Below are positions 19,173 through 28,958 of a stretch of 64,000 nucleotides of DNA, in pieces. How positions within the stretch are numbered: position 1 is the first letter of the stretch; each line of letters begins with the position of its first letter. Source of the DNA: a bacterium (GTDB lineage: Bacteria; UBA4055); contig JAKQBN010000030.1 of the NCBI GenBank assembly GCA_029559475.1, positions 1-64,000 of the forward strand, in the 5' to 3' direction. The notes below the pieces were generated by a model. It was given only the letters and a program-made list of their open reading frames with translations. It did not search any database and was not told the DNA's origin. Made by a program: the position numbers and the translations under genes.

Positions 19173-21550
19173 TTTCCGTAAACAGTCTTCGCTTCGTTAC
19201 CTTCAAGCACCAAAAGTTTGCCTGCAGGTATTTCAGGTGAAACGGCGTCAGTAATAATCTTCTTAAACTGTTTACTGTCTTTGCACCTGTTATAAATTTC
19301 GTTTATCGAATCGTTCCTAATGTAGTTATAAACAATGTGTTTACCTGTCTTGTTCTCATCGGCTACGAATACATCTTTTTCGAGCATTGACAGAAATTCA
19401 GTTTCGCAGAAGGCAGGGATGAGGACAACATTCTCGCCGTTAAGTTTGTTTTTCAGAACCATTTCAACCTCCATTTTCTCGAACGGAAGAAGAAAAATAC
19501 CGGGTTCGTTTGTCGAGAATTTTTTATAGAACTCATATTCATCTGCAAGCGGTTCAATTCGGGATATGCTCTTGTGGAACAATTCCTTATCCTCGAAATT
19601 ATCACCCCAGCTCGATCCGAAATTCAAAAGCTTGGAAAGCTCTTTGTTGATCGTTCCGAAAACGGTCTCACCCGATATGATCTGTTTATCGATCCCGCAC
19701 TGAAACAGATCCGCAGCAAGATGCTGTAAATTTCCCAGTGAATCAGTAAAAATAAAGACCTGTCTGCCTGAATCAATAGCGGATTTAATCTGATCATAAG
19801 GAACTGGCATAAATCCAAATCTCTGTTTTAATGATGAAGCTATTATGAAATCATAATCGGAAATATCAGTGTCGGAACCTTTTAAAAGTCCTGAACTTTC
19901 TGAAGAATAGTAATTTAGATAAACTGTCTTATGGCTTGAATCCCTGAGTTCGACTATCGATGACCCTGGAAGTGACCCGGACGAGAAGAATTTTATGTTT
20001 ACCAGTCCTTTAAAATTATAACCTTTTCCCATCGGCGTTATCCTTATTACTCTTTCGTTCAGGTTGTCAACGTCCCTCCTGCTGAAATCCGCACAGCTGC
20101 TTGTTAGCGCAATACTGGGATTGTTAAGCTCTCTCATCCATTTTATCCTGGCGATCTTAAAAGATATGTCAGAAGTAAAGAGCTTTGCGTTGGGATTTGC
20201 TGACATTATCTGCGGTATGACCCGTACCTGCTCGTCCAGCGCGTTCGTCATTATTACTATGTCAATATCGCTGCCGTCGTATTCGTATTCCGGATCTATA
20301 AGTATCTTCACGCCTGTAATATCCGTAAACAGTGAAGTTTTTTTATCTTCAGTTCTCAGACCTGTTAGTTTCATGTAATTGTTTTCTTCAGACAATTCGA
20401 TCCTGTTCCTTATCCTGTCAAGTCTGTCAATTATCATCTTTCTAATGTCGCCGCTGTATTCGACGAACTCAAGTTCAAACATCATTGTGCCGAGTTTTGC
20501 CTGATTCTGAAAATAAGGCTCTACCGCTCTTGAAAGATCTTTGTTCCCTGTGTAGAAGATCAGATATTTTCCTGTTATCTTTTCAAATATAAGATACTTT
20601 ACAGAGAAGTTCTCGTTCAGAAGTGAGTTCTGTAGCTTGAACTGAGTTAGAGCCGTATCTATTTTCTCCCTTACGAAGATGTAATTCTGGTAAAAACTGT
20701 TCAGATAGCTTATGGTCTTGCCGTCTTCAGGCACTAATACAATATCGAAATTATCGAAAACATATTCCTTGATCTCATTGAATACTTTCAGGAGGTTCTT
20801 GTAGAATTTACCGTAATTCGTATCTGGTTCTGAAATAAAATTGACAATATAACCTGTTCCCGGTTTAAAATTTACATCTAGGATCCTTTCTGCCACGGAT
20901 AAAGTCGGCTGCTTGCTTTCAAAAACGATCTTATTGAAGATATTCTCGTTTTTTCTTACGTATTCAAGGATTATTTCGAGTATTTCCTGCGGTGATTTAC
21001 CCGTTTTTCTGACGGTATAGTTTCTCTGAGGCTGAGATTTAACTTCCTGAGGCTGCGGAACTTTCTCTTTTTCTTCATCATCTAGATATTCTTGCCGAAC
21101 AGCTATGCTTATATGGGCCTTCAGTTCCGCTTTGAGTTCGTTAAGCCTCTGATCTTTTTCCTCACGGATGTTTTTTATTTCCTCAAGAACGTTTTCGGTT
21201 ATCTCTAAATTCTCCGAACAAATAATTCTGTCTATGCAGTCGACGTCTTTATAAAGTGAGACCATCTCGGAAATACCGTTATAACCTGATGCGAATTCGA
21301 CACATTCATAACCTGAATAATTTTCATCATAACTGATAATGCTGCTTTTTGATTCTGCAATTGATTTCTTAGCGTTTTCAAGAAGAGACATGTTCATTTC
21401 TTTAATTTCATCGGGCATTCCGTCAAAATCGAGAGAATTCATATAACTTATTGTTTTTTTACTTTTTTTGATCCTTTCTACAGAATCAGTATTGATCCTG
21501 ATGCCTTTCGTCAGCTCTCTTATAATTTCTTTCATTTTTTTAGTCTCCAT
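19169..21550 (-). CDS. Large protein resembling a catalytically dead MBL/beta-CASP nuclease
   Basis: The product has 793 residues with no signal peptide. The N-terminal 180 residues are helical and charged. From about residue 392 the sequence tracks the metallo-beta-lactamase/beta-CASP RNases (CPSF73, RNase J family): TGLRTEDKKTSLFTD, VKILIDPEYEY, then IVIMTNALDEQVRVIP where active enzymes have THAHxDHxGGLP. FSSGSLPGSSIVEL (523-535) stands where they have AGHxxGSA, followed by VYLNYYS for YTGDFS, ASSLKQRFG for ESTYG, and IDSGRQVFIFTDSLGNLQHL for the GG-VLIPVFALGRAQEL strand. Every metal-binding His/Asp is replaced. If the fold call is right, it is a non-catalytic scaffold, possibly RNA-binding. 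It overlaps queE by four bases. The fold is my inference; the function is unknown. Confidence 0.6.
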   Translation of the reverse strand: METKKMKEIIRELTKGIRINTDSVERIKKSKKTISYMNSLDFDGMPDEIKEMNMSLLENAKKSIAESKSSIISYDENYSGYECVEFASGYNGISEMVSLYKDVDCIDRIICSENLEITENVLEEIKNIREEKDQRLNELKAELKAHISIAVRQEYLDDEEKEKVPQPQEVKSQPQRNYTVRKTGKSPQEILEIILEYVRKNENIFNKIVFESKQPTLSVAERILDVNFKPGTGYIVNFISEPDTNYGKFYKNLLKVFNEIKEYVFDNFDIVLVPEDGKTISYLNSFYQNYIFVREKIDTALTQFKLQNSLLNENFSVKYLIFEKITGKYLIFYTGNKDLSRAVEPYFQNQAKLGTMMFELEFVEYSGDIRKMIIDRLDRIRNRIELSEENNYMKLTGLRTEDKKTSLFTDITGVKILIDPEYEYDGSDIDIVIMTNALDEQVRVIPQIMSANPNAKLFTSDISFKIARIKWMRELNNPSIALTSSCADFSRRDVDNLNERVIRITPMGKGYNFKGLVNIKFFSSGSLPGSSIVELRDSSHKTVYLNYYSSESSGLLKGSDTDISDYDFIIASSLKQRFGFMPVPYDQIKSAIDSGRQVFIFTDSLGNLQHLAADLFQCGIDKQIISGETVFGTINKELSKLLNFGSSWGDNFEDKELFHKSISRIEPLADEYEFYKKFSTNEPGIFLLPFEKMEVEMVLKNKLNGENVVLIPAFCETEFLSMLEKDVFVADENKTGKHIVYNYIRNDSINEIYNRCKDSKQFKKIITDAVSPEIPAGKLLVLEGNEAKTVYGK

Positions 21551-21667
21551 AAATATTTACAGAATATTGAATATATGATTTAAGATTAATAAAATCAAGC
21601 GTCTGTTGTTAATCTTTATTAATTATCGGTTTGCCGTTGGACTGCATTTGATTTATATTTCCGGTCT

Positions 21668-22762
21668 ATGAAAGATCTTAGCAGTAAATATATGGAAATT
21701 GCGATAAAACTTGCCTTAAAAGGAGCAGGAAAAGTAAGTCCCAACCCCATGGTCGGAGCTGTTATCGTAAAGAACGGCGTGATCATCGGAAAAGGCTATC
21801 ATAAAGCCTATGGTCAGAACCACGCTGAAGTCAACGCTTTCGAATCCTGCGTAACCGATCCTGCAGGCGCCGATATGTACGTTACACTGGAACCGTGCTG
21901 CCATTTCGGTAAAACTCCGCCCTGCACCGGCAGAATTATCAGGGAAAAAATTAAAAGGGTTTTTATAGGTTCGGGCGATCCCTCTCCTCATGCGGCTGGA
22001 AAAGGAATTGTTCAGCTGAAGAACGCCGGAATAGAAGTAGTTACCGGGGTATGCGAAAAGGAATGCACTATCCTGAATGCCGCTTTTTTAAAATTCGCAA
22101 CAAAGAAAACTCCGCTGATCGTTATCAAAGCAGCGGTTTCAGCGGACGGATGCATGGCGGCAGATTCTGGCGATTCCAAATGGATCACGAATGAAAAAAG
22201 CCGTAAATATTCTCACAGGCTTCGCAGTTTTTATGACGCTGTCCTTGTCGGAAAGAACACCGTAATTAACGATGATCCCGAACTGACAGTAAGACATGTG
22301 AAAGGTAGAAATCCGGTAAGAATTGTTCTTGACAGCAGGCTTGAGATACCTTCATCTGAAAAAGTGTTCGACGGCACATCAGAAACGATCGTTATCTCCT
22401 CAAATTCTGCTGATAACAAAACGGCTGAAACCTTTTTGAAAGACAGAGGTATAACTGTATTAAAGGTAGATATGAAAGACGGCTTTCTGGATTTGAAAAC
22501 TGCTTTTATGCTGCTCGGAGAAAGAAAAATAACATCGGTAATGGCTGAAGGTGGAGGCACTATTCACAGCTATCTCTTAAATAACAGGATTGCTGACAGA
22601 CTGAATCTTTTTACTGCTCCGGTTCTTATTGGAAGCGGTAAAAGATTTTTTTCAGGATCTGATTTCAGCTCCGTTGACAGTTCAATATGGCTTGATATAA
22701 TTGATATCAAACATTTTGGAGACGATATTTTCACCGATGCTTTCTTGAGGTACAGGGATTGA
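21668..22762 (+). CDS. ribD: Riboflavin deaminase/reductase
   Basis: The 364-residue bifunctional enzyme of riboflavin synthesis is complete. The N-terminal deaminase has the zinc site HAEVNAF and LEPCCHFGKTPPCTG; the C-terminal reductase (about 150-364) has KAAVSADGCMAA, SKWITNEKSR, DAVLVGKNTVINDDPELT and MAEGGGTIHSYLL. It carries out two successive steps on the pyrimidine intermediate in the cytoplasm. I saw no FMN riboswitch in the 117-bp upstream gap. The stop TGA overlaps the TTG start of the following sugar transferase. No other rib genes are in the window. Confidence 0.95.
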   Translation: MKDLSSKYMEIAIKLALKGAGKVSPNPMVGAVIVKNGVIIGKGYHKAYGQNHAEVNAFESCVTDPAGADMYVTLEPCCHFGKTPPCTGRIIREKIKRVFIGSGDPSPHAAGKGIVQLKNAGIEVVTGVCEKECTILNAAFLKFATKKTPLIVIKAAVSADGCMAADSGDSKWITNEKSRKYSHRLRSFYDAVLVGKNTVINDDPELTVRHVKGRNPVRIVLDSRLEIPSSEKVFDGTSETIVISSNSADNKTAETFLKDRGITVLKVDMKDGFLDLKTAFMLLGERKITSVMAEGGGTIHSYLLNNRIADRLNLFTAPVLIGSGKRFFSGSDFSSVDSSIWLDIIDIKHFGDDIFTDAFLRYRD

Positions 22763-24144
22763 AAATTACAAAAGAAACGAATTTTCTTCTTGCCTCCGAT
22801 TTTTTTACGATCGGGCTTTCAACTGTGATCCTTTTTATAATAAAATTCAAATCGGCTTATTTTAAAACTTACACAGAACATTCATATTACGAACTTATCA
22901 TAATAATACCGATACTTCTTCTTTTCTGGCTGGTGATCTTTCATATAAAGGACCTCTACAAATCCTTCTATTTCAGAAGCGCGATCGAAATCGCTTTAAG
23001 CAGCGTTTCGGGACTGACATTAGGCATTGTTATACTCTATGTAATTACAACGATGAATTTTCACGAATTTTCGGGAAAAGGTCTTCTCATTTATTATTTA
23101 CTTCTTCTATTTTTCGTAGTATCAGGAAGGGTTGTCTTCAAGATAGTACTAAATCATTTTCTGAAAAAAGGGGTAGGACTCCGCAACGCGCTGATAATAG
23201 GCTATAATAAATCCTCAAAAAAGATTATCAGGGAGTATCAGAAAGGCCGGCTTCTCGGACTGAACATCCTGGGATTCATCGACGACGGTAAGAACAATCC
23301 CGAATATCAGGGATTTAAGACCTTAGGCGATCTTGATGTGTTTGAAAATATAATCAAAGAAAATCATGTGCGTGAGATAATTATCTCTGTCGAAGTAAAA
23401 GATCCTTTCCTGATAAATACGATAATTTTAAAGTCAAAGGATCATAACGTCTATTATAAGGTCGTACCGTCGCTGGAGGACATTATAAGCGGTAATGTAA
23501 GGACATACGAACTTTTCGGGTATAAGCTCCTCGAACTTTTCCCGGACATTTTGTCACCTTTCCAGAGAGCATTAAAAAGGGCTTTCGACATTATAGTATC
23601 TCTCGTTCTTTTAGTACTGACTTTACCCATAATGCTGATCTCTGCAATTATTATTAAATTGGATTCCAAAGGCAGTATCATCTATACGCAAGACAGAGTA
23701 GGGAAGGATTTTAAGGAGTTCACTCTTTATAAATTCAGATCTATGATGGAGAACGCTGAAGCAGAAACAGGCGCGGTCTGGGCAATAAAAGGAGATACAA
23801 GAATTACGAAATATGGTAATTTTATGAGAAAAACCCGTATAGACGAGCTTCCTCAGCTCATAAATGTTCTGATGGGTAATATGAGCTTCGTAGGACCAAG
23901 ACCTGAGAGAAAAGTTTTCGTGGACAACTTTATTCAGGCAATACCTTATTACTATAAAAGGCTTCATGTAAAGCCCGGTCTGACCGGCTGGGCGCAGGTT
24001 AAACATAAATATGACGAATCGTTCGATGACGTAAAGGAAAAACTTAAATACGACCTGTATTATATTGAGAATATTTCACTTAAGCTCGACTTTATTATAT
24101 TGTTTTACACAGCTAAAGTCGTAATAAATTTTAAAGGACATTAA
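22759..24144 (+). CDS. Polyprenyl-phosphate sugar-1-phosphate transferase (WbaP/WcaJ type)
   Basis: The 461-residue membrane protein has four N-terminal transmembrane segments (about 10-135), a Rossmann-like CoA-binding-type domain (about 140-255), another membrane segment (about 270-295) and the bacterial sugar transferase domain with FTLYKFRSMMENAE, RKTRIDELPQL, FVGPRPER and KPGLTGWAQV. It would transfer a sugar phosphate to undecaprenyl phosphate to start capsule or exopolysaccharide repeat synthesis at the inner membrane. The start is TTG within the TTGA overlap with ribD; no internal Met lies near the N-terminus. It precedes the SLBB export protein. Confidence 0.92.
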   Translation: MKITKETNFLLASDFFTIGLSTVILFIIKFKSAYFKTYTEHSYYELIIIIPILLLFWLVIFHIKDLYKSFYFRSAIEIALSSVSGLTLGIVILYVITTMNFHEFSGKGLLIYYLLLLFFVVSGRVVFKIVLNHFLKKGVGLRNALIIGYNKSSKKIIREYQKGRLLGLNILGFIDDGKNNPEYQGFKTLGDLDVFENIIKENHVREIIISVEVKDPFLINTIILKSKDHNVYYKVVPSLEDIISGNVRTYELFGYKLLELFPDILSPFQRALKRAFDIIVSLVLLVLTLPIMLISAIIIKLDSKGSIIYTQDRVGKDFKEFTLYKFRSMMENAEAETGAVWAIKGDTRITKYGNFMRKTRIDELPQLINVLMGNMSFVGPRPERKVFVDNFIQAIPYYYKRLHVKPGLTGWAQVKHKYDESFDDVKEKLKYDLYYIENISLKLDFIILFYTAKVVINFKGH

Positions 24145-24158
24145 TTCCGGAGTAATAA

Positions 24159-26735
24159 ATGATGAAGAAATTCCTCACGATTTTAACCCTGATCTGCGCA
24201 TTTTCTGTATTCGCCCAGAATGAAGAACTTATGAAAATGTACGAGAAGATCACGGGAAAAGATCTTAAAAAGGAACTTGAGACTTTGAAAAACAAACCTG
24301 TGCCCCAGAAGTTCGAAACAAAGACAGCAGAAGCCGATACGGTCAGTGTCCCTGACGAAGAATTTTTCCATGAACCTGAAAAGGCTGACTCTCTGGAACA
24401 GAAAACATATTTTGAAAAATACGTTTCAGGTGAACTGATCGACCCGTACAAAACCGATCTGAAGCAGTTCCGGATAGATTTTTCTTCGGTCAGAACTAAC
24501 CTGAATTATAACAGGCAGATCCCTGACGCCTATGAAGTAAATTCGGGTGATGTTTTCGCAATAGATATCTGGGGGGCGATGGAAAAAAATTACGTAATTG
24601 AAGTTAACAATGAAAATTTTATTATCATTCCGCAGATAGGAAAAGTTGATATTTCCGGAATGAATTATAAAGAAGCTAAAAATACTATCTCTTCAAAACT
24701 CGATAAGATCAACGGTATCAAATACAGCGTAAGAATAAGTGAAGTAAAACCTATAACTGTTTTTGTCGTCGGGAACGTTCACAAACCCGGTGTTTATAAT
24801 GTTTCGCCTTTTACAAGCATCGTGGAAGTTCTTGCAGTTGCGGGAGGGGTCACTCCTGAAGGTAGCTTAAGGAACGTCGGCCTTGTTTCTGAAAAAAGCG
24901 GTTCAAAATATATCGATCTATATTCTCTGATTTTCTTCGGGAAAAATCCGGTATCAGTTCTTGAATCCAATATGACGATATTCGTTCCTCTTATAGGAAA
25001 ACAGGCTGCCGTAGCCGGGAACGTTAAAAGAGAAGGTATATTCGAGTGCCTGAACGGTGACAAGCTCTCAGACATTCTGAAGATCGCGGGATCAACACCC
25101 TTTTCCGATACTTCGAGAATTGAGATCGAAAGGCTTGATAAAGAAGGAAGAAGCGAAGCTCTTTCAACTTCTTTAAAAGAAGACCCGAAGATCGCAGATG
25201 GTGACATAGTCAGGATATTCTCGACGCTAGTATTCAATTCGAAATATGTTTATCTGAAAGGAAATTTCAGGCACAACAAGAAAATACAGTTCACAGACGG
25301 CATGAAACTGGGTGATGTTATGACCGATAAAGAAGTTCTGTACGAAAATACAGATCTAAATTATGCGAACGTAATTCGTAAAAACGGCCTCGGGAACAGG
25401 GATATTATGATAAATTTCTCCCCGTTAAGCGTAATCAACCGGCTCGGAGATCACGACCTTGCTCTATTTCCGCGTGATACTGTTGAAGTATTCAGCCTTG
25501 ACAGCGTATCATTTTTCCCGTCAGTTGAGATCACCGGTGAAATTAAAAAACCCGGCACATACAAATTCACAAAAGATATGAGCGTGTCCAACCTTCTGTC
25601 ATTCTGCGGAGGACTGACCAGCGTTGGAGATATAAAAAATATCATAGTTATAAGAAGCAACGCCGAAAAGGGATTTGAATATTTTTCAGAAGTACAGGCC
25701 GACAGCTTTTTGCTTAAATCTGACGACAAAATACATGTGTTCGATTATACTGCAAAAAATCCTGTTCAGAAGGTTGGAATATGGGGTAATGTAAAAAACC
25801 AGGGTAACTATATACACTCTGACGGTATGAGCGCGTACGACCTTTTAAGCCTGTCAGGAGGCTTCAGAAACGATGCGATGACGGATTCTGTCGAAGTCGT
25901 TTCTGGTATAAATAAGAAAAACAGGATCCTGAAAACAAGCTGGTACAGCCTTAAACAGCTTGACAATATATTGCTTGAACCTAATGATGTTGTTTTCGTG
26001 AGAAGAATAAGAGACTACGCGAAAGTGAATTTCGTCAAGATAATCGGAGAAGTACAGTTTCCGGGGATGTATGCTTTAAGGGAAAATGAAGAACTTGCAG
26101 ATCTTCTTGTCAGATGCGGCGGATTTACCAAAAACGCTCAGATAAAGTCAACTCAGATATTCAGAGATGAAGTTAAGAAAAAACAGGCCAGCAAGATAAA
26201 AGAACTGAGAGATGAATTAAACAACAAACTTCAGGTTCAGATGATCATGTCCGGAGATAAGGATCTTGCAGGCGCGCTGAATATTGCGAAATTCGATTCG
26301 GTTGAAGCTTCAGGAAGGGTGATCCTTGATATTGACGAAAAGGGAAACCACGAAGAATTCTTCTTCCAGGATAAAGATTCTATCTACGTCCCGCCGGTAT
26401 CAAGAACGATAATCGTTATGGGTGAAGTATATCAGCAGACCGCTATCACCTTCAACAGCAAAAAAACTGAGGTTAAATATTACCTAGACAAAGTCGGCGG
26501 TATAACGAGTACCGGAGACAGGGACAATATCTATGTGATTAAATCCAATGGAGAGCTCGTAAAAGAAAAAGGCTGGTTCGACAACATTATGTCGTACGAT
26601 CTTGAGCCCGGGGACATGATCTATGTGCCTTACAACTACGACAGAATAGATTTCTTTCAGCTGACGAAGGATGTAACGACGATCCTGTATCAACTCAGCC
26701 TTTCTGCGGCCACAGTTTACCAGATGTCAAATTAA
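24159..26735 (+). CDS. Polysaccharide export protein with about seven SLBB domains
   Basis: The product has 858 residues with a signal peptide (cleavage near FAQ at about 21), a Wza-type Poly_export domain (about 120-195, YEVNSGDVFAIDIWG), and a series of SLBB modules. They are recognisable by repeated G-x(3)-PG(V/T/I)Y-type openings such as VVGNVHKPGVY, ITGEIKKPGTY, IWGNVKNQGNY and IIGEVQFPGMY; I count about seven. It would form an outer-membrane or periplasmic channel ring for polysaccharide. It is longer than classical Wza (about 380 residues), as is common in FCB bacteria. CGGAG precedes the start. It lies 14 bp after the sugar transferase. No Wzc-like kinase is in the window. Confidence 0.88.
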   Translation: MMKKFLTILTLICAFSVFAQNEELMKMYEKITGKDLKKELETLKNKPVPQKFETKTAEADTVSVPDEEFFHEPEKADSLEQKTYFEKYVSGELIDPYKTDLKQFRIDFSSVRTNLNYNRQIPDAYEVNSGDVFAIDIWGAMEKNYVIEVNNENFIIIPQIGKVDISGMNYKEAKNTISSKLDKINGIKYSVRISEVKPITVFVVGNVHKPGVYNVSPFTSIVEVLAVAGGVTPEGSLRNVGLVSEKSGSKYIDLYSLIFFGKNPVSVLESNMTIFVPLIGKQAAVAGNVKREGIFECLNGDKLSDILKIAGSTPFSDTSRIEIERLDKEGRSEALSTSLKEDPKIADGDIVRIFSTLVFNSKYVYLKGNFRHNKKIQFTDGMKLGDVMTDKEVLYENTDLNYANVIRKNGLGNRDIMINFSPLSVINRLGDHDLALFPRDTVEVFSLDSVSFFPSVEITGEIKKPGTYKFTKDMSVSNLLSFCGGLTSVGDIKNIIVIRSNAEKGFEYFSEVQADSFLLKSDDKIHVFDYTAKNPVQKVGIWGNVKNQGNYIHSDGMSAYDLLSLSGGFRNDAMTDSVEVVSGINKKNRILKTSWYSLKQLDNILLEPNDVVFVRRIRDYAKVNFVKIIGEVQFPGMYALRENEELADLLVRCGGFTKNAQIKSTQIFRDEVKKKQASKIKELRDELNNKLQVQMIMSGDKDLAGALNIAKFDSVEASGRVILDIDEKGNHEEFFFQDKDSIYVPPVSRTIIVMGEVYQQTAITFNSKKTEVKYYLDKVGGITSTGDRDNIYVIKSNGELVKEKGWFDNIMSYDLEPGDMIYVPYNYDRIDFFQLTKDVTTILYQLSLSAATVYQMSN

Positions 26736-26745
26736 ATCTGATATC

Positions 26746-27645
26746 ATGAGGCTTCTGAGCAGCATACTCGAGAATTATTATGACAGTCTTCTTTTTTATA
26801 AAGGCCTTAGCGGACTTACGCTTGAATCGTACAGCAACGACCTTAAGCGCTACACGGTCTTTCTTGAAGAAAAAGGTATAAAATATCCTGATGACGTTAA
26901 AGCCGAGCATATACGCGAATTCATAACCGTTCTCAGGGATCTAGGTCTGATGATCTCTTCAGTTGTCAGAAATCTGTCATCAATACGGAATTTTCACAAA
27001 TATATGGTGAATGAAGACGTTACGCAGAATAATCCTTCCCTTAACATCGATACTCCCAAAGAGCCTAAAACATATCCTGCCGTTATGACAGTTGACGAGA
27101 TCGAAAAACTTTTTGCGGCAGTTGATACGGAATCTGATCTGGGTAAAAGGGACAGGGCGATGCTTGAAATGATGTACGCCTGCGGTTTAAGAATCTCAGA
27201 ACTCTTGAATATTGAGTATAATTCTGTCATTTTTCCGGAAGGAATAGTCAGAGTTATCGGCAAAAGAAATAAAGAAAGGATAGTCCCGATAGGAAGCAGC
27301 GCCCTTTCATTTCTGAAAACGTATCTTTCAGACATCAGACCGGGTCTCGCCTCGAAAGGAGCTTCCAGATCCTCTCTGTTCCTGAATTCGAGAGGAGGTA
27401 AAATGTCGAGAATGGGATTCTGGAAAATAGTCAGAAAATACGTTCAGGCGGCAAATCTGTCAATTGACATTCATCCGCATACTTTCAGGCATTCTTTCGC
27501 GACCCACCTTCTTGAAGGCGGAGCGGACTTGAGATCCGTCCAGGAGATGCTAGGTCACGCTGACATAACGACAACTCAGATATACACTCACATTGACAGA
27601 GAGCATCTGAAGCAGGTTTACAGGCAGTTCCATCCGAGAGGCTGA
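26746..27645 (+). CDS. xerD: Tyrosine recombinase XerD/XerC
   Basis: The 299-residue product has the normal Xer length with an N-terminal SAM-like core-binding domain (about 5-95) and the full catalytic set: Arg149, Lys173, His245-x-x-Arg248, His271 and the nucleophile Tyr280. It resolves chromosome dimers at dif with its partner. It sits inside what looks like a housekeeping transcription unit, directly after the SLBB gene, with no att-like repeats or phage genes nearby, so I read it as the chromosomal Xer and not a mobile-element integrase. Confidence 0.9.
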   Translation: MRLLSSILENYYDSLLFYKGLSGLTLESYSNDLKRYTVFLEEKGIKYPDDVKAEHIREFITVLRDLGLMISSVVRNLSSIRNFHKYMVNEDVTQNNPSLNIDTPKEPKTYPAVMTVDEIEKLFAAVDTESDLGKRDRAMLEMMYACGLRISELLNIEYNSVIFPEGIVRVIGKRNKERIVPIGSSALSFLKTYLSDIRPGLASKGASRSSLFLNSRGGKMSRMGFWKIVRKYVQAANLSIDIHPHTFRHSFATHLLEGGADLRSVQEMLGHADITTTQIYTHIDREHLKQVYRQFHPRG

Positions 27646-27719
27646 TTTTTATCTTAATATTCTTGAATATAACTGATTATTAATTTATATTTATAACTGC
27701 TGAATTAAACAGGTAAATT

Positions 27720-28943
27720 ATGCGCCGGTCGTTCGAATTATTCATAGCCCTCAGATATCTTCAAAGCAAGAGAAAGACCGCTTTCATTTCCACGATAACC
27801 TATATCTCTTTTATCGGCATAACGCTCGGAGTCGCAGTCCTTGCTATTGTGATGTCCGTTATGAACGGCTTTGAGTCGGAAGTCAGAACTAGATTCATAT
27901 CGAACGATTCTCACATCCGCATCCGCTCATTCAATGACAGGCCTTTTCTTTATGATGACGATCTGAGGAACCTTCTTCTTTCCGATTCTATGATAAAAGG
28001 GCATTCGCCTTTTATAGAATCCTACGGAATGATCAAAGGCGATTATACCGAAGGTTCTCTTGTAAGAGGAATAGACATGAGCACAGTTCAGTCCGTCTCT
28101 CTATTAAAAGGTCAGATCGTAGCAGGAAAACTCGGATTCGATACAACTCAAACCGGCCTTCCCGGCATAATCCTCGGAAAAGGAATGGCGGATAAGACAG
28201 CTTCGATCATCGGAAGCGAACTTTTTATAATTTCACCAGCCATCAGCAGCACGCTTTCGCAGCCGCCCGTGATGAAATTCGAAGTGACAGGGATTTTCGA
28301 GACAGGCCTGGCAGAAATTGACGGCAGTCTTTCTTATATTTCTCTTGAATCAGCCCAAAAGATATTCAAGATGCCTGAAATGGTGAACGGAGTTTATGTC
28401 GATCTTTCTTCGATCAGACATACAGACAGAATGAAGGAAATTCTGAATTCAGAACTTGAATATCCTAAAAATGCGGTATCATGGAAAGACATGCATAAGA
28501 ACCTTTACGCGTGGATGGAGATCGAAAAAATGATGATGGGCACAATATTGAGCCTTATAATAATTATAGCCGCTTTCAATGTGCTGTCGAGCCTTATCAT
28601 GATCGTTATGGAAAAGAAACAGGAGATAGGCATCCTGATGGCTATGGGCGCTACAAAATCCGTTATCATGAGGATATTCATGCTTCAGGGAATGATAATA
28701 GGAGTTGCCGGCACCGTTCTGGGTCTGATCATCGGTTCGGCAGTATGCCTGATCCAGCTCAAATACAAAATAGTTTCACTTCCGGGCGAGATCTATTTCA
28801 TAAACGCTATGCCGATAAAAATGCTTATGAGAGATTATATCATCATCGGCGCAGTATCTCTTCTGTTAACATTTTTATCTACAATTTATCCATCAAGACA
28901 GGCGGGCAGAATGCTTCCCGCGCAGATAATAAGGGACGAATAA
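27720..28943 (+). CDS. Lipoprotein-releasing ABC permease (LolC/LolE type)
   Basis: The 407-residue inner-membrane protein has one N-terminal transmembrane segment, a large periplasmic domain (about 45-270) and three C-terminal membrane segments, the MacB/FtsX arrangement. FIALRYLQSKRKTAFIS, GVAVLAIVMSVMNGFE and the C-terminal EKKQEIGILMAMGATKS are characteristic. With the adjacent LolD it would extract lipoproteins from the inner membrane for delivery to the outer membrane. A single LolC/E-type subunit could act as a homodimer (LolF-like). LolA and LolB were not seen here. Confidence 0.9.
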   Translation: MRRSFELFIALRYLQSKRKTAFISTITYISFIGITLGVAVLAIVMSVMNGFESEVRTRFISNDSHIRIRSFNDRPFLYDDDLRNLLLSDSMIKGHSPFIESYGMIKGDYTEGSLVRGIDMSTVQSVSLLKGQIVAGKLGFDTTQTGLPGIILGKGMADKTASIIGSELFIISPAISSTLSQPPVMKFEVTGIFETGLAEIDGSLSYISLESAQKIFKMPEMVNGVYVDLSSIRHTDRMKEILNSELEYPKNAVSWKDMHKNLYAWMEIEKMMMGTILSLIIIIAAFNVLSSLIMIVMEKKQEIGILMAMGATKSVIMRIFMLQGMIIGVAGTVLGLIIGSAVCLIQLKYKIVSLPGEIYFINAMPIKMLMRDYIIIGAVSLLLTFLSTIYPSRQAGRMLPAQIIRDE

Positions 28944-28958
28944 ATCAAAGAGAAAATT

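Noticed and set aside
21551-21667. FMN riboswitch before ribD
   Set aside because: The 117-bp gap lacks the conserved FMN-aptamer blocks and is too short for aptamer plus expression platform.
26746-27645. XerD-like gene as a mobile-element integrase
   Set aside because: The neighbours are housekeeping genes in a tight operon, and no att repeats, tRNA junction or phage genes are close.
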